This document shows positions 15,920-23,149 of a stretch of DNA of 31,559 nt, piece after piece (the first letter of the stretch is position 1; each line of letters starts with the position of its first letter). Both the position numbers and the translations under genes were made by a program. Under the pieces are notes generated by a model. That model had not been told where the DNA came from. It made no database searches and saw only the letters and a list, made by a program, of their open reading frames with translations. Origin of the DNA: Ignavibacteria bacterium UBA2333 (GTDB lineage Bacteria > Bacteroidota > Ignavibacteria > Kapaibacteriales > Kapaibacteriaceae); the NCBI GenBank assembly GCA_002344895.1, contig DDUR01000071.1, positions 1 through 31,559 of the forward strand, in the 5' to 3' direction.

Positions 15920-16003
15920 TCACCTCACAACAGCAAGGTTGACAGTTTGACTACGTGTGCCGGCGGAGAGGCGGACGATTGCTTCAGTTCCACTCGTGAT
16001 CTT
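15920..16003 (-). pseudogene. In-frame T9SS-tail-like stretch after the stop of the phosphatase-fold gene
   Basis: Directly after the TAG at 16004-16006 the same frame stays open for 27 codons and ends in TGA. It would encode a segment containing ITSGTEAIVRLSAGTRSQ and then TVNLAVVR. This matches the end of a type IX secretion C-terminal domain closely; compare LASGTYYVRFADGSTQ in the PhoX-like protein of this window. The preceding gene already ends in SQRAVVVR. It may be a relic or duplicated tail, or a readthrough extension. Confidence 0.5.
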
Positions 16004-17173
16004 CTATCTCACAACAACTGCACGTTGAGAACCAACAGTGACTCCGTAAACACCATGAGGGATAGACTCCATATCAATTGGTGTCCACTCCGTTGTTGTG
16101 TGGCCGCTGGCAACGGTGATACCGCGGACATCGGTAATCGACCAGGGGCTCTGGGGGACGGATGATTGAACAAGCCAGGATGTGCCGTTTGGTCGTAACC
16201 ACGAGCCGGATGTTGGATCGGACACAGACGCCTGGACGTCACCAAGGATAACGTCGACGTACACAGGGAGGTGGTCCGATGCACACTTCAGAGCTGCTAC
16301 CATGTCGGCGTCAACAACCGTGTTCTCGGGATCGTCAAGTTCGTTATTAAGTCGTGGTATACCATCGTTACCAAAATGTGTATACGTACTCACAATCGTG
16401 CGCTGAAAAAGCTGCTCACTCACAACAATCAGGTCAAATCGGTCATCAAGGCCGCCCCCTACGCCCCCTCCACATCCAGCCAGAGCGTTACGGGTTGACT
16501 GGGTGTAGAAGCGTGCGTCCGATGCGATGTTACGACGCCACGAAGAGCCGAGGGGATCAATAAATCGACGTAGGGTGTCCGATGCTGTGGCATGGCGATA
16601 TGCTGGTTCAGACGTTCCATAGATGTTCCAGTCACCTGCGATAACAGCATACGGATGGGAACGCACGTTCTGCAGGAGTGTAAGCATTTCCGCACCACGC
16701 TGCGCAGCATTCTCTCCTCCGTCTGATGCTTTGAGGTGGACGGAATAGATAACGATGGTGTCCTGTTCCGTTCCATCTGTACGCTTTGTTGCAAGTCTGA
16801 ACTCTGCAATGTCACGCAGATCCGTTCCAAATCTTCTCTGATCTACAAGATCAAAGAGTAACTGATCGTAAAAAAGCATGTTGTCTGTATCCTCACCGTC
16901 AATAAACGGTGACGAGGCAAAGGAGCCGTACGTTAACACGTCGGTAATCCACCGCGGACCAATGTCACCAGCATCAACTTCCTGACAAACAATAACGTTT
17001 GGCCGAATGGTGTTGAGTATGCGTTGAAAGTGTGGTACACGCCCGTCTTCGTTAGCCACAGAGTATTTCAGGACGTTATATGTACAGAGTCGCACGGTAT
17101 CAGCGGCTTCGGCTATCGACGATGTAAACGACGTTAGCACGAAAACACCGATAGAAAGAATTGTTGTTTTCAT
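16004..17173 (-). CDS. Exported endonuclease/exonuclease/phosphatase-fold protein
   Basis: A 389-residue metal-dependent hydrolase of the EEP superfamily (DNase I, sphingomyelinase, inositol phosphatase). The substrate cannot be told from sequence. Residues 1-23 are a signal peptide (ending AEAAD). Catalytic landmarks are in place: TYNVLKY (Asn33), CQEVD (Glu65), VHLKA (His145), GDWNIYG (Asp180, Asn182) and the terminal SDHLPV (Asp299, His300). Residues about 315-389 resemble a type IX secretion sorting domain (ITDVRGITVASG ... IPHGVYGV ... AVVVR) without a clear PNP motif, so the protein is probably secreted or surface-attached. It lies 22 bp after the copper/haem protein gene and has its own TAAATTGC box three bases before the ATG. 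A glycine run (GCGGGVGGG) is encoded by a C-rich nonamer pair. Confidence 0.85.
   Translation of the reverse strand: MKTTILSIGVFVLTSFTSSIAEAADTVRLCTYNVLKYSVANEDGRVPHFQRILNTIRPNVIVCQEVDAGDIGPRWITDVLTYGSFASSPFIDGEDTDNMLFYDQLLFDLVDQRRFGTDLRDIAEFRLATKRTDGTEQDTIVIYSVHLKASDGGENAAQRGAEMLTLLQNVRSHPYAVIAGDWNIYGTSEPAYRHATASDTLRRFIDPLGSSWRRNIASDARFYTQSTRNALAGCGGGVGGGLDDRFDLIVVSEQLFQRTIVSTYTHFGNDGIPRLNNELDDPENTVVDADMVAALKCASDHLPVYVDVILGDVQASVSDPTSGSWLRPNGTSWLVQSSVPQSPWSITDVRGITVASGHTTTEWTPIDMESIPHGVYGVTVGSQRAVVVR
16145..16159 (+). repeat. Degenerate nonamer pair
   Basis: GGGGCTCTGGGGGAC on the plus strand has two G-tracts with the right spacing but imperfect flanks, inside the phosphatase-fold gene. Confidence 0.4.
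16454..16471 (+). repeat. Dispersed C-rich nonamer pair
   Basis: GCCCCCTAC GCCCCCTCC, period 9. The G-rich strand codes for a Gly/Val run in the phosphatase-fold protein. Confidence 0.65.
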
Positions 17174-17176
17174 GCT

Positions 17177-17184
17177 GCAATTTA
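17177..17184 (-). promoter_or_regulatory. TAnnTT-type box before the phosphatase-fold gene
   Basis: TAAATTGC on the minus strand ends three bases before the ATG at 17173. The sequence AAATTGCAG before the ATG is shared with the gene starting at 23134. It sits in the 22-bp gap after the preceding stop. Confidence 0.4.
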
Positions 17185-17195
17185 CTCACATGCCG

Positions 17196-18608
17196 CTAAC
17201 GACGTCGCGGTGGCCGTTGCTCCGGAAGCCGTAGGCGATCATCACCATGTTTCCACGGTGCTACCATAAGTACGAGCCGCATCATTTCACTGTCATCGTT
17301 CATACCATGCTCAAAGAGTATGTCTTGTGGAGGACTATTGGGATTTGCGGGATTCTTCGCTGTATTATCATACACGGCGATCGCATTCAGGATACTTCCA
17401 GCTGGAATGTGTACTGGTGACTCAAATTGATACAAGTCTTGCCAATCAAAGTCCCAGGAAGGTATTCGTACAAGTCGTATTGTGTCACCTGACGGACTTT
17501 CTGCCCATACGGTGAAGGATACACCAAGACGATGCATGTGGGGGTTAATAAAATACACTCCGATATTATCACGTATTCGTGCATAGATACGGTGTGTGTC
17601 AACGTCACCTGCTCGAATAACTGTCTGTGATGTGTCCGTCAGTATCGGTTTAAACGCAGCAAAGACAAGATTGCGGACGTTGTTCTCCGTACCAAACCAC
17701 ATACGCACCTCTGCACGGTCGCTGTCAGAACGAGCAGAGGGTGAATAGTGAATGTTCCGCAAGAGCACAACACCACGTCGAGGAAGACGGAAACCGATTG
17801 TAGGCGGAAACTGCAAACGCTGTGTTCCAGGTAACCATCCACCATGAAAGGTCTCACGTGGTAATCCCGATGAACGGGATATTAGTCCGAAGTATGCATA
17901 GTCAAGTGAGTCATGTGCTGGTTGATCCTTCCCGTATCGGAAAAAGGCCGGGATGTTGCGGAGATCAACATCATCTGCTACTTCGAGAACTTGATAACTG
18001 GCATGATGTGCCAGTCGCCGATTTGAGGGTACATAGTCGATTGCCTTTACCGTGCGTTCCCGATCAAACTCAAACGGTATGGCCACACAGAAATATGTCT
18101 GCTCCATGGTAGGAGGAATATCCATGGTGAGAGGCATTGGCAACACAAGATCTGGACGTGTTTGCCGAGTTTGTGAAAGGGGCAAAGGGGGCTTTCGCCT
18201 CGTCGTGTCATCGTTTCCGGGTGGACAATCATTCCGTATCCAAGAGAGTAATGTTGTCTTCTCTTGTGATGAAAGTCTTCGCTCATGGGCAAAACGTCGC
18301 CACGTTGGATCATTTCTTTGTGGTGGCATGTAGTTGTCCTCCACCACAATAGCGATCGTTGATGCGCGCTTCCGCACAGATGAATAGGTGTCTAGCGGAA
18401 ATGGTCCAACCTCTCCCTGTTGATGACAAGGCACACACGTACGAGCGAGAATAGGCGCTACGTCCGAGTATGTTGGAGGTTTTTCCGGCGACGTACGTTG
18501 TATTGCGGTGACGGTGTTGGTGCTACCCAGAAGTATGGTCACATACAGCAGCAACACAGAAAGCCGTAATTCGCATTGACGTTGTCCGAAAACCAACACA
18601 TGGGCCAT
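17196..18608 (-). CDS. Exported cytochrome c / copper type II monooxygenase-like protein
   Basis: A 470-residue exported protein of two parts. After a signal segment (about 15-36) comes a haem c motif CVPCH (58-62) in a planctomycete-type cytochrome c domain. From about 150 onward it resembles the C-terminal part of copper type II, ascorbate-dependent monooxygenases. Candidate copper ligands are the HH at 201-202, the His of NIHYS (287) and HMH (357-359), followed by WDFDWQDLYQFESPVHIPAG, a highly characteristic stretch of this bacterial family. The reaction is unknown; a redox role in the periplasm is likely. I use the ATG at 18608, overlapping the stop of the peroxidase gene (TGATG), rather than the TTG one codon earlier. 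The nonamer pair lies in the linker between the domains (RKPPLPLS). Confidence 0.82.
   Translation of the reverse strand: MAHVLVFGQRQCELRLSVLLLYVTILLGSTNTVTAIQRTSPEKPPTYSDVAPILARTCVPCHQQGEVGPFPLDTYSSVRKRASTIAIVVEDNYMPPQRNDPTWRRFAHERRLSSQEKTTLLSWIRNDCPPGNDDTTRRKPPLPLSQTRQTRPDLVLPMPLTMDIPPTMEQTYFCVAIPFEFDRERTVKAIDYVPSNRRLAHHASYQVLEVADDVDLRNIPAFFRYGKDQPAHDSLDYAYFGLISRSSGLPRETFHGGWLPGTQRLQFPPTIGFRLPRRGVVLLRNIHYSPSARSDSDRAEVRMWFGTENNVRNLVFAAFKPILTDTSQTVIRAGDVDTHRIYARIRDNIGVYFINPHMHRLGVSFTVWAESPSGDTIRLVRIPSWDFDWQDLYQFESPVHIPAGSILNAIAVYDNTAKNPANPNSPPQDILFEHGMNDDSEMMRLVLMVAPWKHGDDRLRLPEQRPPRRR
18175..18192 (-). repeat. Dispersed C-rich nonamer pair
   Basis: Minus strand reads GCCCCCTTT GCCCCTTTC, almost the consensus. 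It encodes PPLPLS, a different reading frame from the copies that give LAPFAPS. Confidence 0.7.
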
Positions 18609-20548
18609 CAATAGTCACCACCAATCGTGCGTCGGTTGCGTTCTGAATTCGTGTACCGCGGAAGCCGTTGTGGACGCTTCGTAAGTCCGGACGTATCGGT
18701 TAACGCCTGCAAAAACGCTATCATATCAGCATAGTCACGTTGTGTAAGATCGATTCGATCTGGTGCCAGCGTTTGGTACGGATGCTGGATGCCAATTCCA
18801 GCCCCACCTCCAAGGTCGTAGAACTTGACAACATCCTCCAACTTGGGATAGGCACCGTTATGCATATAGGGAGCTGTTAGTGCGATGTTGCGTACGGTTG
18901 GTGTTTTGAAGGCGTTTCGATAAATCGGCGAGTTCTCCCGGAGAATTCCTCCGGCACGACCAACGTCAGGATCAATGACGGCGTTGGCTGTATCCGGCCG
19001 TGTGGCCACACCAAGAATCTCAGATTCCGACTCCAGGAAACGTGGTGGTACAAATCCTGCAAACGTTGGAGCAAAATGGCATGTGCCGCACGCTGCGCGT
19101 CCCATAAAGAGGTTCATACCTCGGCGCACATCAGCGGGGAGATTTTGTGTTTCTCCTCGCAGGTATCGATCAACGGGTGAATCAAAACTCACAAGTGTTG
19201 CCACGTAGGAGGCAATGGCGCGACCTAGGGTTGACACTTTTGCACCGCGTTGATGCTCATCCGGGAAGGCACGAGCAAACATCTCCTGATACTCGTCACT
19301 TTCATTGATGCGTTGAATAACGTCAACGAGTGACGAGCCAAACTCCTGACGATGTGTGACAACGTGTTGCAGAACGTCATCAAGGCGTTGTGCACGGAGA
19401 TCATAAAAGAATCGGCGGGCAAAAACAGCGTTAACGAGTGTAGGTGCATTTCTTAGAATGTTGCCTGTCCTGCCAAGTGCGAGTGACGTTGTTTGACCGT
19501 CCGTAAAGGCCCGATCCGGCTGATGGCACGATGCACATGAACGCTCCATGGTTGATGATAGGATCGGATCAAAAAACAATGTGCGTCCGAGTTCAACACG
19601 TTCCGGTCGATTTGAGCTCGCATGTTCACCGGAGCTCCAGAGGGGATTCATAACGTCGGTTGAGAAGATGGATCTCGAACGCTCGTTCAGAATTGAGGGT
19701 AACGTTGAGACCTCCGACGCAAACTCCACTCCAAGAGCGGTGTGTATGTCGAGTATCGCACCGTATAAGGGATCAAGTGACGATCGAATCATCTCCACAC
19801 GGTCAACATCATCGTATGAAGTTGCACTGTTGAGTAGCTGGCGTGCAGTGTTGATGTATTGCTGGCAGACGTCTACCTGTAAAGCTCTTTCACCAAGTGA
19901 AGATCGATAACCGTCTACCACATAGGATATCGTCGATAAGACAGTTACCTCATCACGTACGAGTGGTGTACTCGCCGGCCGATCAAAGTTTGTCAGACCG
20001 AGTGATACAATGCGAATCACGGACGTACGCATTGCCTCAAGCACCATTCTATCCGTCCACCGACTTCGCCGAACGGAAGCCGTTATCTCACGGAGCGCAA
20101 TACCGAGTTTGTCACAGTGTATTCGTATGTCGTTTGTCGTCGATATCACCACGGAATCATCGTCATACAGTAGCTCATCAATCACCTGTAGACCCTGGGG
20201 CTCAACGATGTCAACAAACTGCGACTTCTTATCAAGTCGTGGTAGTGGGGCTCCGTTAACGTACCACGATACATATTCGGGGTCGATATAGTCGATAAAC
20301 GGCTCGAGTGTTTTATACCGTAGACGTAGTTCTTCATACGTGGCACGTATCACAGCTACATCAGTGTCTGATGTTATTGATGTACACTGGGCCGACAAAG
20401 AGTCACAAGCTTCAAGCAGAGAAAGACTCTTCTCTGTGAGAAACGACGTTAACCGAGAGTGACGCTCAAACGAGGGCGTAGAGGGTGACAGGGCTGCCAC
20501 AAAACAGGCGAGGGTGATACCTGAAATAACAAGGGAAAGTGTTCGCAT
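18608..20548 (-). CDS. Di-haem cytochrome c peroxidase (MauG family) with N-terminal imelysin-like part
   Basis: A 646-residue periplasmic di-haem enzyme. The family reduces hydrogen peroxide with electrons from small cytochromes, or, like MauG, oxidises protein substrates. Residues 1-24 are a signal peptide. Residues about 30-290 are helical and resemble imelysin (IDPEYVSWYVNGAPLPRL and EPQGLQVIDELL), an arrangement I recall from other Bacteroidota peroxidases of similar size. The catalytic domain has CASCH (338-342) and CGTCH (487-491), each binding one haem, with the family stretches LGRTLFFDPILS and TPTVRNIALTAPYMHNG. The gene is coupled by a one-base overlap to the haem/copper protein that follows, and lies after a strong hairpin that separates it from the PhoX-like gene. 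Confidence 0.9.
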   Translation of the reverse strand: MRTLSLVISGITLACFVAALSPSTPSFERHSRLTSFLTEKSLSLLEACDSLSAQCTSITSDTDVAVIRATYEELRLRYKTLEPFIDYIDPEYVSWYVNGAPLPRLDKKSQFVDIVEPQGLQVIDELLYDDDSVVISTTNDIRIHCDKLGIALREITASVRRSRWTDRMVLEAMRTSVIRIVSLGLTNFDRPASTPLVRDEVTVLSTISYVVDGYRSSLGERALQVDVCQQYINTARQLLNSATSYDDVDRVEMIRSSLDPLYGAILDIHTALGVEFASEVSTLPSILNERSRSIFSTDVMNPLWSSGEHASSNRPERVELGRTLFFDPILSSTMERSCASCHQPDRAFTDGQTTSLALGRTGNILRNAPTLVNAVFARRFFYDLRAQRLDDVLQHVVTHRQEFGSSLVDVIQRINESDEYQEMFARAFPDEHQRGAKVSTLGRAIASYVATLVSFDSPVDRYLRGETQNLPADVRRGMNLFMGRAACGTCHFAPTFAGFVPPRFLESESEILGVATRPDTANAVIDPDVGRAGGILRENSPIYRNAFKTPTVRNIALTAPYMHNGAYPKLEDVVKFYDLGGGAGIGIQHPYQTLAPDRIDLTQRDYADMIAFLQALTDTSGLTKRPQRLPRYTNSERNRRTIGGDY

Positions 20549-20572
20549 AGTAGGATGATGTTGAACGACGAA

Positions 20573-20601
20573 GGGACCGATGAACAGTGTTCATCGGTCC
20601 C
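20573..20601. terminator. Perfect 13-pair hairpin after the PhoX-like gene
   Basis: GGGACCGATGAAC (20573-20585) and GTTCATCGGTCCC (20589-20601) are fully complementary around an AGT loop. On the minus strand it lies 27 bases past the PhoX-like stop and 24 bases before the peroxidase ATG. No long U-tract follows, so it may be an incomplete or processing-type terminator. Confidence 0.75.
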
Positions 20602-20628
20602 GGTCGCCGAATGTGGACGTCTGATGTA

Positions 20629-22482
20629 TTACTTCGTTACGACAACACTCTGTGTTGAGCCATCGGCAAAACGAACGTAGTACGTGCCCGAAGCAAGGTC
20701 ACGTATGTCCATCATATCACTGCCGCGTACAACACGAAGACGAGCACCTGTTGCATCGTAGAGAGCCGCGTCGGTAGCTACAGAGAACCGCAGTTCGCTT
20801 GATGTTGGATTCGGATAGACACGGATGCCGGTTGACTCTTCATCCTGATCGTCGTTGTCGATTGACGAAATCACTTGTTTGAGTCCACTTACAGCAAACG
20901 TCAGCGAGTTGTTAAACGGTGCAACATTCAGATTGCCTGGATGTTGTGAGTTGATGAGCACGGTATTACCATCATCAACGGAGATGATACCCGTGATCTC
21001 GGAGCCAAGAGGAGAGATTGCAAGACGGTAGAGATTGTCGATCGTTGGTTCTTTCGACATGTCGAGAAGCCATGCTTCACAGTTTGTTGAGTTGATACCA
21101 GTGTTTGGCATCCGACCCATTGAAACGCCGTTTAAGTCTTCCTCAATGACCATAAATGTTTTGCCATTGACGTAGAGGAAGTTCAGACCGTCGGGATTCG
21201 AGAGGTGTTTGGCTGGATAGTTCGCTGGTGTAGCATCATTCGTTTCGATAAACGGACCACCTTCGATAAACGAACGAACAGAGTTGTCGGCTGGATCGAA
21301 CACGAGGACACGACCGTAGTAATCCCAGTAGGCAGAGTTGTCAATCGTTGTGCCCTGTGCCGTTGCCCGGTCATACGTGTGTTTCGGAAGAGTCCATCCC
21401 TCTGTTATGGCCTGAGCATACCGTGCACCTGGCTTGTCGTTCCCTGTCTCCGTGATGTAGATCTTTCCGTCCGTTGCATTGTAGGCACCCCACTCAAGTC
21501 GAGTAAAGCCCGTGATACCTTGTGTTTTGGCCCACTCATGTGGTGCCGACAGAATGGCCCAGTCCGTAGCAGGGTTGTTCGGTACTTCAACCCATGTTCC
21601 AGTAAACTGACCCTGATTCTGTTTGTAGAAGTACAGCTTACCCTTTGTGAAGTCGCCAGCAACGTCAGCTACGAACTTGGTAAGGATGGACTTGCCAGCA
21701 TCACCATCTTCAAAAAGATAGACCGTTTTGTCATCAGGCATTACAACACCGGCCTCAAATCCCTGACGGCTCCAGTTGTACTGTTTACGAACGGCCTTTG
21801 CAGTACGCGGATCAATCTCAACCATCCAGTTCAGATTTTCATATCGTTTGATCTTCTTTCCGTCGAGGCCAGCAAAACCAGATGGTACCTTGGATCCGAT
21901 TGTGAATTCTGTTGTATCAGAGAAACCTTCGGCAATCTGTCTGTTCGACGTTTGATACCACTCCTCAGCTGTCCAGATACGTCCCGATGGTGCATTGATA
22001 CCACCACAGTTCATACCTGTTTCACCGACGGTATTGGCAAAGTCGACATTAAAGAACTTTCCTGTACGACCATCAGGCAATGTTTGGTCGAGTACTTCAA
22101 TTGTTCCGTCGGCCTTCTTGCCGATCTTAAACATTGTCATACCGCCACCATCACCAATCGAATCGTTCTTCTGTACCATTTCGTGGTTCACGGTTACGTA
22201 ACCGAGAACGTTACCACCTTCAGTAGAAGGCGTAAAACCGAGGAAGTCGTGCCACTGCTTGGCCTTTGCCTTGCCGGCAGGAACACCGTTTGTTGCTGTT
22301 GTCTGCACCTCATCAATACCACCAACAAAGATGTTCTGGTATTTCAGTGGTGACGGCGGAACGATAACGCGGCCGTGGAGATAGGGAGCCATTGTGACTG
22401 GCTCAATACGCACGGGAAAGTCCTGTGCTGTTGCGGCAACCGTTGTTGTAGCGGCTGCCAGTGCGAGAAGCGAACGCTTCAT
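20629..22482 (-). CDS. PhoX/DUF839-family exported protein with T9SS sorting domain
   Basis: A 617-residue protein of the PhoX (DUF839) family. Characterised members are calcium/iron-dependent alkaline phosphatases exported to the cell surface, but many relatives are untested. The six-bladed propeller spans about 20-530. Landmarks are YVTVNHEM, GGINAPSGRIWTAEEW, NWMVEIDPRTAKAV, FEDGDAGKS, RLEWGAYNATDGKIYITETG and SNPDGLNFL. The last 70 residues hold a canonical type IX sorting domain: VYPNPTSSELRFSV followed by a terminal SGTYYVRFADG. I start at the ATG at 22482, where the signal peptide begins (MKRSLLALAAATTTVAATAQ), with AGGA upstream; an in-frame ATG at 22533 adds 17 residues in front of it. 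The presence of a Sec-type signal rather than a twin-arginine signal is notable because PhoX is usually a Tat substrate. Confidence 0.87.
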   Translation of the reverse strand: MKRSLLALAAATTTVAATAQDFPVRIEPVTMAPYLHGRVIVPPSPLKYQNIFVGGIDEVQTTATNGVPAGKAKAKQWHDFLGFTPSTEGGNVLGYVTVNHEMVQKNDSIGDGGGMTMFKIGKKADGTIEVLDQTLPDGRTGKFFNVDFANTVGETGMNCGGINAPSGRIWTAEEWYQTSNRQIAEGFSDTTEFTIGSKVPSGFAGLDGKKIKRYENLNWMVEIDPRTAKAVRKQYNWSRQGFEAGVVMPDDKTVYLFEDGDAGKSILTKFVADVAGDFTKGKLYFYKQNQGQFTGTWVEVPNNPATDWAILSAPHEWAKTQGITGFTRLEWGAYNATDGKIYITETGNDKPGARYAQAITEGWTLPKHTYDRATAQGTTIDNSAYWDYYGRVLVFDPADNSVRSFIEGGPFIETNDATPANYPAKHLSNPDGLNFLYVNGKTFMVIEEDLNGVSMGRMPNTGINSTNCEAWLLDMSKEPTIDNLYRLAISPLGSEITGIISVDDGNTVLINSQHPGNLNVAPFNNSLTFAVSGLKQVISSIDNDDQDEESTGIRVYPNPTSSELRFSVATDAALYDATGARLRVVRGSDMMDIRDLASGTYYVRFADGSTQSVVVTK

Positions 22483-22564
22483 GGCGTAGTCCTGACGGAT
22501 AGTGAATGGTGTGACGCTCTGATGCGACGGCATGTGTGCCGTGCCCCTCGTGCAGGAAGGTATG

Positions 22565-22572
22565 CGAAACTA
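22565..22572 (-). promoter_or_regulatory. TAnnTTCG box upstream of the PhoX-like gene
   Basis: TAGTTTCG on the minus strand. Used as a -7 box it would give a leader of about 75 bases, unlike the near-leaderless cases. The 145-bp space between this gene and the next holds no other gene. Confidence 0.4.
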
Positions 22573-22627
22573 TCCGTGGCCTATTACGCCCGTTTCAGGC
22601 CGACGTAATCTTTCCGTGAGGTCTATG

Positions 22628-23134
22628 TTACTGTTTAGACGGCGTCTGAATGAGCTGCTGTAGCACGTCGTTTGAAGGGGGAGTGACAACCGATATAACG
22701 ACGACACGTCCATCTACAAGTTCTACGTCGAGTGCCGTTGTGCCGTCCCAGATATATCCCATTCGTTTCCACGAGCGAAAGCCCCGTATGCCCCATCCAC
22801 CAAATTCTCCAAAGGGGCGAAACGGGCGAAGTCGTAGTGACTTGATCTCGCCAGCTGCGAGGAAACGCCCTTTTCGGTGAAAGGGAGTTAAGCGCACCCG
22901 AATGCCTGTTGGATCGATACGCACATACATACGTGACAGAAGAAACAGACCAATAATCGCAACCGGAACACCAATACAAGCTAGAATCAGGGCCGTAATG
23001 GCTGAAGTTTCCATGGGTTCACTTTGGGACACAGCCCATGCTACGAGGACGGTAAACAGTCCTGAGACGCCCATGATAACCGTCAAGAGAATCAGGACGG
23101 CTCGTGGTGGTCGTTGTGTCTCTTCGAAGATCAT
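22628..23134 (-). CDS. Small membrane protein with PH-like cytoplasmic domain
   Basis: A 168-residue protein with two membrane spans (about 12-34 and 46-67), followed by about 100 residues that look like a beta-rich PH-like domain of the type found in bacterial membrane proteins. RIDPTGIRVRLTPF begins it, and the GGWGIRGF stretch is a recurring feature of this family in Bacteroidota. No activity is known. The domain holds two C-rich nonamer pairs, one in each orientation, only about 20 bp apart. The gene is divergent from the MATE-like gene with only 15 bp between the two start codons. A GAAATTGC box lies three bases before its ATG. Confidence 0.7.
   Translation of the reverse strand: MIFEETQRPPRAVLILLTVIMGVSGLFTVLVAWAVSQSEPMETSAITALILACIGVPVAIIGLFLLSRMYVRIDPTGIRVRLTPFHRKGRFLAAGEIKSLRLRPFRPFGEFGGWGIRGFRSWKRMGYIWDGTTALDVELVDGRVVVISVVTPPSNDVLQQLIQTPSKQ
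22781..22798 (+). repeat. Dispersed C-rich nonamer pair
   Basis: GCCCCGTAT GCCCCATCC, period 9, C-rich on the plus strand. It is followed 12 bp later by another copy in the opposite orientation. Confidence 0.5.
22811..22828 (-). repeat. Dispersed C-rich nonamer pair, opposite orientation
   Basis: Minus strand reads CGCCCGTTT CGCCCCTTT, period 9, encoding RPFRPFG in the PH-like membrane protein. Confidence 0.6.
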
Positions 23135-23137
23135 ACT

Positions 23138-23146
23138 GCAATTTCG
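23138..23146. promoter_or_regulatory. Overlapping back-to-back -7-like boxes
   Basis: CAATTTCG (23139-23146) on the plus strand ends three bases before the ATG at 23150. GAAATTGC (23145-23138) on the minus strand ends three bases before the ATG at 23134. Each differs from TAnnTTCG or TAAATTGC at its first base. One nine-base core could thus serve both divergent genes. Confidence 0.35.
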
Positions 23147-23149
23147 TAA

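Noticed and set aside
21205..22353. A 382-codon open frame antisense to the PhoX-like gene
   Set aside because: Its product is rich in Cys, Arg and Trp with no domain, while the opposite strand encodes a full recognisable protein. It is a shadow of the codon pattern.
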